Assembly: GCA_022792885.1 (NCBI GenBank)
Contig: JAAWBX010000036.1
Coordinates: 124,001 to 188,000, forward strand
Direction: 5' to 3'
Length of the DNA stretch: 64,000 nt
Origin: Lachnospiraceae bacterium
GTDB lineage: Bacteria > Bacillota > Clostridia > Lachnospirales > Lachnospiraceae
This document shows positions 63,062-64,000 of this stretch, piece by piece (within the stretch, counting starts at the first letter, position 1; each line of letters begins with the position of its first letter). The position numbers were made by a program, and so were the translations under genes. Under the pieces are notes generated by a model. That model searched no databases and was not told the DNA's origin. It saw nothing but the letters and a program-made list of their open reading frames with translations.

Positions 63062-63135
63062 ATCTTTATCTTCCCTCCATACTAACCTTATGCCGGAGTT
63101 TCTGCACACTATGGCATAAAAGGAGGGATTGGCTG

Positions 63136-63330
63136 ATGAGAGAACCGGATTCGGATTATGATTTCGACGACTATGATTATATGGGAAATTCCGCTTCTTC
63201 CACCGACTGTACCGGACTGATTCCGTCCGGCCCGGTGACGGAGGAAGATTTCCCGGCTTATGAAGCGCTCTATAAATTTGAGCCCCCCAAAGTTGAGATC
63301 AAAGATAAACCGCCGGAAAACTTTTCCTGA
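63136..63330 (+). CDS. Small acidic hypothetical protein
   Basis: A 64-residue, very acidic protein rich in Asp/Tyr at its start (DSDYDFDDYDYMG), without membrane segments or recognised domain. I do not recognise the family. A strong AGGAGGG box sits nine bases before the ATG and the gene is followed by a long terminator-like hairpin, so expression is plausible. It lies 74 bases after the activase-like gene and is likely its cotranscribed tail gene. An inverted TTATGCC/GGCATAA pair separates the two. Confidence 0.6.
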   Translation: MREPDSDYDFDDYDYMGNSASSTDCTGLIPSGPVTEEDFPAYEALYKFEPPKVEIKDKPPENFS

Positions 63331-63338
63331 ATGAAGTA

Positions 63339-63390
63339 CCGCCGCCTGGCAGGAGCTTTATGCGCTCCTGCCGGACGGCGGTGCCGTTTT
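63339..63390 (+). terminator. Long GC-rich hairpin ending the activase unit
   Basis: An 18-position stem (CCGCCGCCTGGCAGGAGC with GCTCCTGCCGGACGGCGG, 7-base loop) followed by TGCCGTTTT on the plus strand. The U run is short, but the stem is strong; likely terminator. Confidence 0.7.
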
Positions 63391-63432
63391 CTCATATATT
63401 GTGCGGGATATCAAAGACCGTTATCCTGATTT

Positions 63433-63942
63433 TTACGAATTTTCTTCCGCCAGCTTCAGGACGAACGCAAGCGGCATAATCAGAACGCCGCAGAAAAAAT
63501 TACTGATCCCGTGAAGGACATCCCAGGGCAGCCCGGCTGCGATCCAGGCGATCATCCCTTTGAACCCGAAACCGTAAAGGAGCGCCTGTACGGGCGCATA
63601 CAGCGTTCCGAACAAAAAACCGTGCGCGGCGCACAGCGTCATATACACAAACGGACGCACTCTTTTCGGCATTTCCCTGGGAAGAAGCATGACCGCTCCC
63701 CACAAAACCGTCCACAGATATAAATAGGGAATCCACCACCCGGCAAAACCGCAGAAAATCCCGTTCAGAATCACGTACGTATAGATGGGGTACAAAGCCT
63801 TCTTCCGGTAAACGATCGTATAGACGATCGTTAACGTGCCGAGCAGATGAATGTTGGGGAGGAACTCCATGATCACCTTGGACGCGTACATAACCGCCCC
63901 TAACATTCCGAATACTACGACTTCCCTGACGTTAAGCTTCAT
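63433..63942 (-). CDS. ECF transporter S component
   Basis: A 169-residue membrane protein with about five to six hydrophobic segments, resembling ECF-type vitamin transporter substrate-binding (S) components: VREVVVFGMLGAVMYASKVIMEFLP at the N-terminus and GFLFGTLYAPVQALLYGFGFKGM. Energising A and T subunits (EcfA/EcfT) are not in the window. The substrate is unknown. The start overlaps the stop of an upstream gene as ATGA, and that gene's last codons look like a DUF4430 protein, a fold related to cobalamin-binding transcobalamin, hinting at a cobamide-like cargo (inference). Confidence 0.8.
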   Translation of the reverse strand: MKLNVREVVVFGMLGAVMYASKVIMEFLPNIHLLGTLTIVYTIVYRKKALYPIYTYVILNGIFCGFAGWWIPYLYLWTVLWGAVMLLPREMPKRVRPFVYMTLCAAHGFLFGTLYAPVQALLYGFGFKGMIAWIAAGLPWDVLHGISNFFCGVLIMPLAFVLKLAEENS

Positions 63943-64000
63943 GCTCCTTTTTCGATTCGCAGGGCATACTGCGCGCCCTCCGTGATCGGCGTCTGGTCCA
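63939..64000 (-). CDS. C-terminal end of a probable DUF4430 protein (partial)
   Basis: The last 20 codons of a minus-strand gene that begins beyond the window. The residues DQTPITEGAQYALRIEKGA resemble the C-terminal end of DUF4430 domains, which often end in a T-P-I-x-D/E-G-A-x-Y pattern. Its stop overlaps the S-component start by four bases, showing they are an operon. The call rests on 19 residues only and is uncertain. Confidence 0.45.
   Translation of the reverse strand, partial: DQTPITEGAQYALRIEKGA

Noticed and set aside
63088-63119. Inverted repeat TTATGCC/GGCATAA as a terminator
   Set aside because: The 18-base loop and lack of a U run make termination unlikely; it may only separate the activase and small protein genes.

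Overview
The window is a 64 kb stretch of low-mobility, mostly housekeeping chromosome from a spore-forming member of the Clostridia, most likely a Lachnospiraceae. The evidence is an alpha/beta-type SASP gene, a SpoIIM-like and a YlbJ-like gene, an N-terminally extended L27 next to its Prp protease gene, a T-box leader before ilvB, a GAAC-N4-GTTC SOS box at recA, a fused 1424-residue acyl-CoA dehydratase activase-like protein, and gene orders shared with Bacillus/Clostridium (rplU-prp-rpmA-obgE-yhbY-nadD; plsX-acpP-rnc-smc-ftsY; nudix-spoIIM-xerD; yceD-rpmF). Coding density is high, GC is moderate, and all but six genes lie on the minus strand. No rRNA, tRNA, CRISPR array, prophage or intact insertion sequence was seen.

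Layout from left to right. 1-7 kb: nadD (cut by the window edge), yhbY, obgE, rpmA, prp, rplU with an L21 leader, rng, and a radical SAM pair (TIGR03936/TIGR03960 types). 7-12 kb: a tight histidine operon hisZ-hisG-hisD-hisB-hisIE behind a consensus promoter; HisIE carries an extra N-terminal HisF-like domain. 12-19 kb: recU, then an ATGA-coupled chain (RluA-type synthase, YgiQ, HAD hydrolase, RsmF-like methylase, RelQ-like alarmone synthetase) and a membrane M23 peptidase. 19-25 kb: pepD, a YlbJ-like gene, a decayed two-component/ABC-transporter locus with a roughly 200-bp palindromic element inserted in the response-regulator remnant, a coiled-coil protein, rsmD and a SASP gene. 25-30 kb: malQ, a Nit2-like amidase, a LUD-domain protein and a divergent aminotransferase.

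30-46 kb: phosphatase, gpsA, plsY, der, a DUF512/PDZ radical SAM-like protein, divergent prs, then ftsY-smc-rnc-acpP-plsX (secretion, chromosome folding, RNA processing and lipid synthesis in one operon), a glutamate-synthase-like flavoprotein, rpmF-yceD and pta. 46-54 kb: tmcAL, xerD, a SpoIIM-like gene, a Nudix hydrolase, rny, recA. 52.7-58.6 kb: ilvC-ilvN-ilvB under an apparent isoleucine T-box, lysA, and a rhomboid-fold protein with a zinc-ribbon tail. 58.7-64 kb: the activase fusion protein, a small acidic protein, an ECF transporter S component and the last codons of a probable DUF4430 protein.

I found no convincing wholly new system. The items most worth a second look are the palindromic element whose removal restores a receiver-domain reading frame, the HisF-like domain on HisIE, the divergent PRPP synthetase, the apparently catalytically dead rhomboid-like protein, and the cysteine-tagged GltB-like protein. 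Many starts were moved inward from the longest open frame on the basis of ribosome binding sites and stop/start overlaps; each case is noted. Membership of named families rests on recognising the sequence by eye, without database searches.
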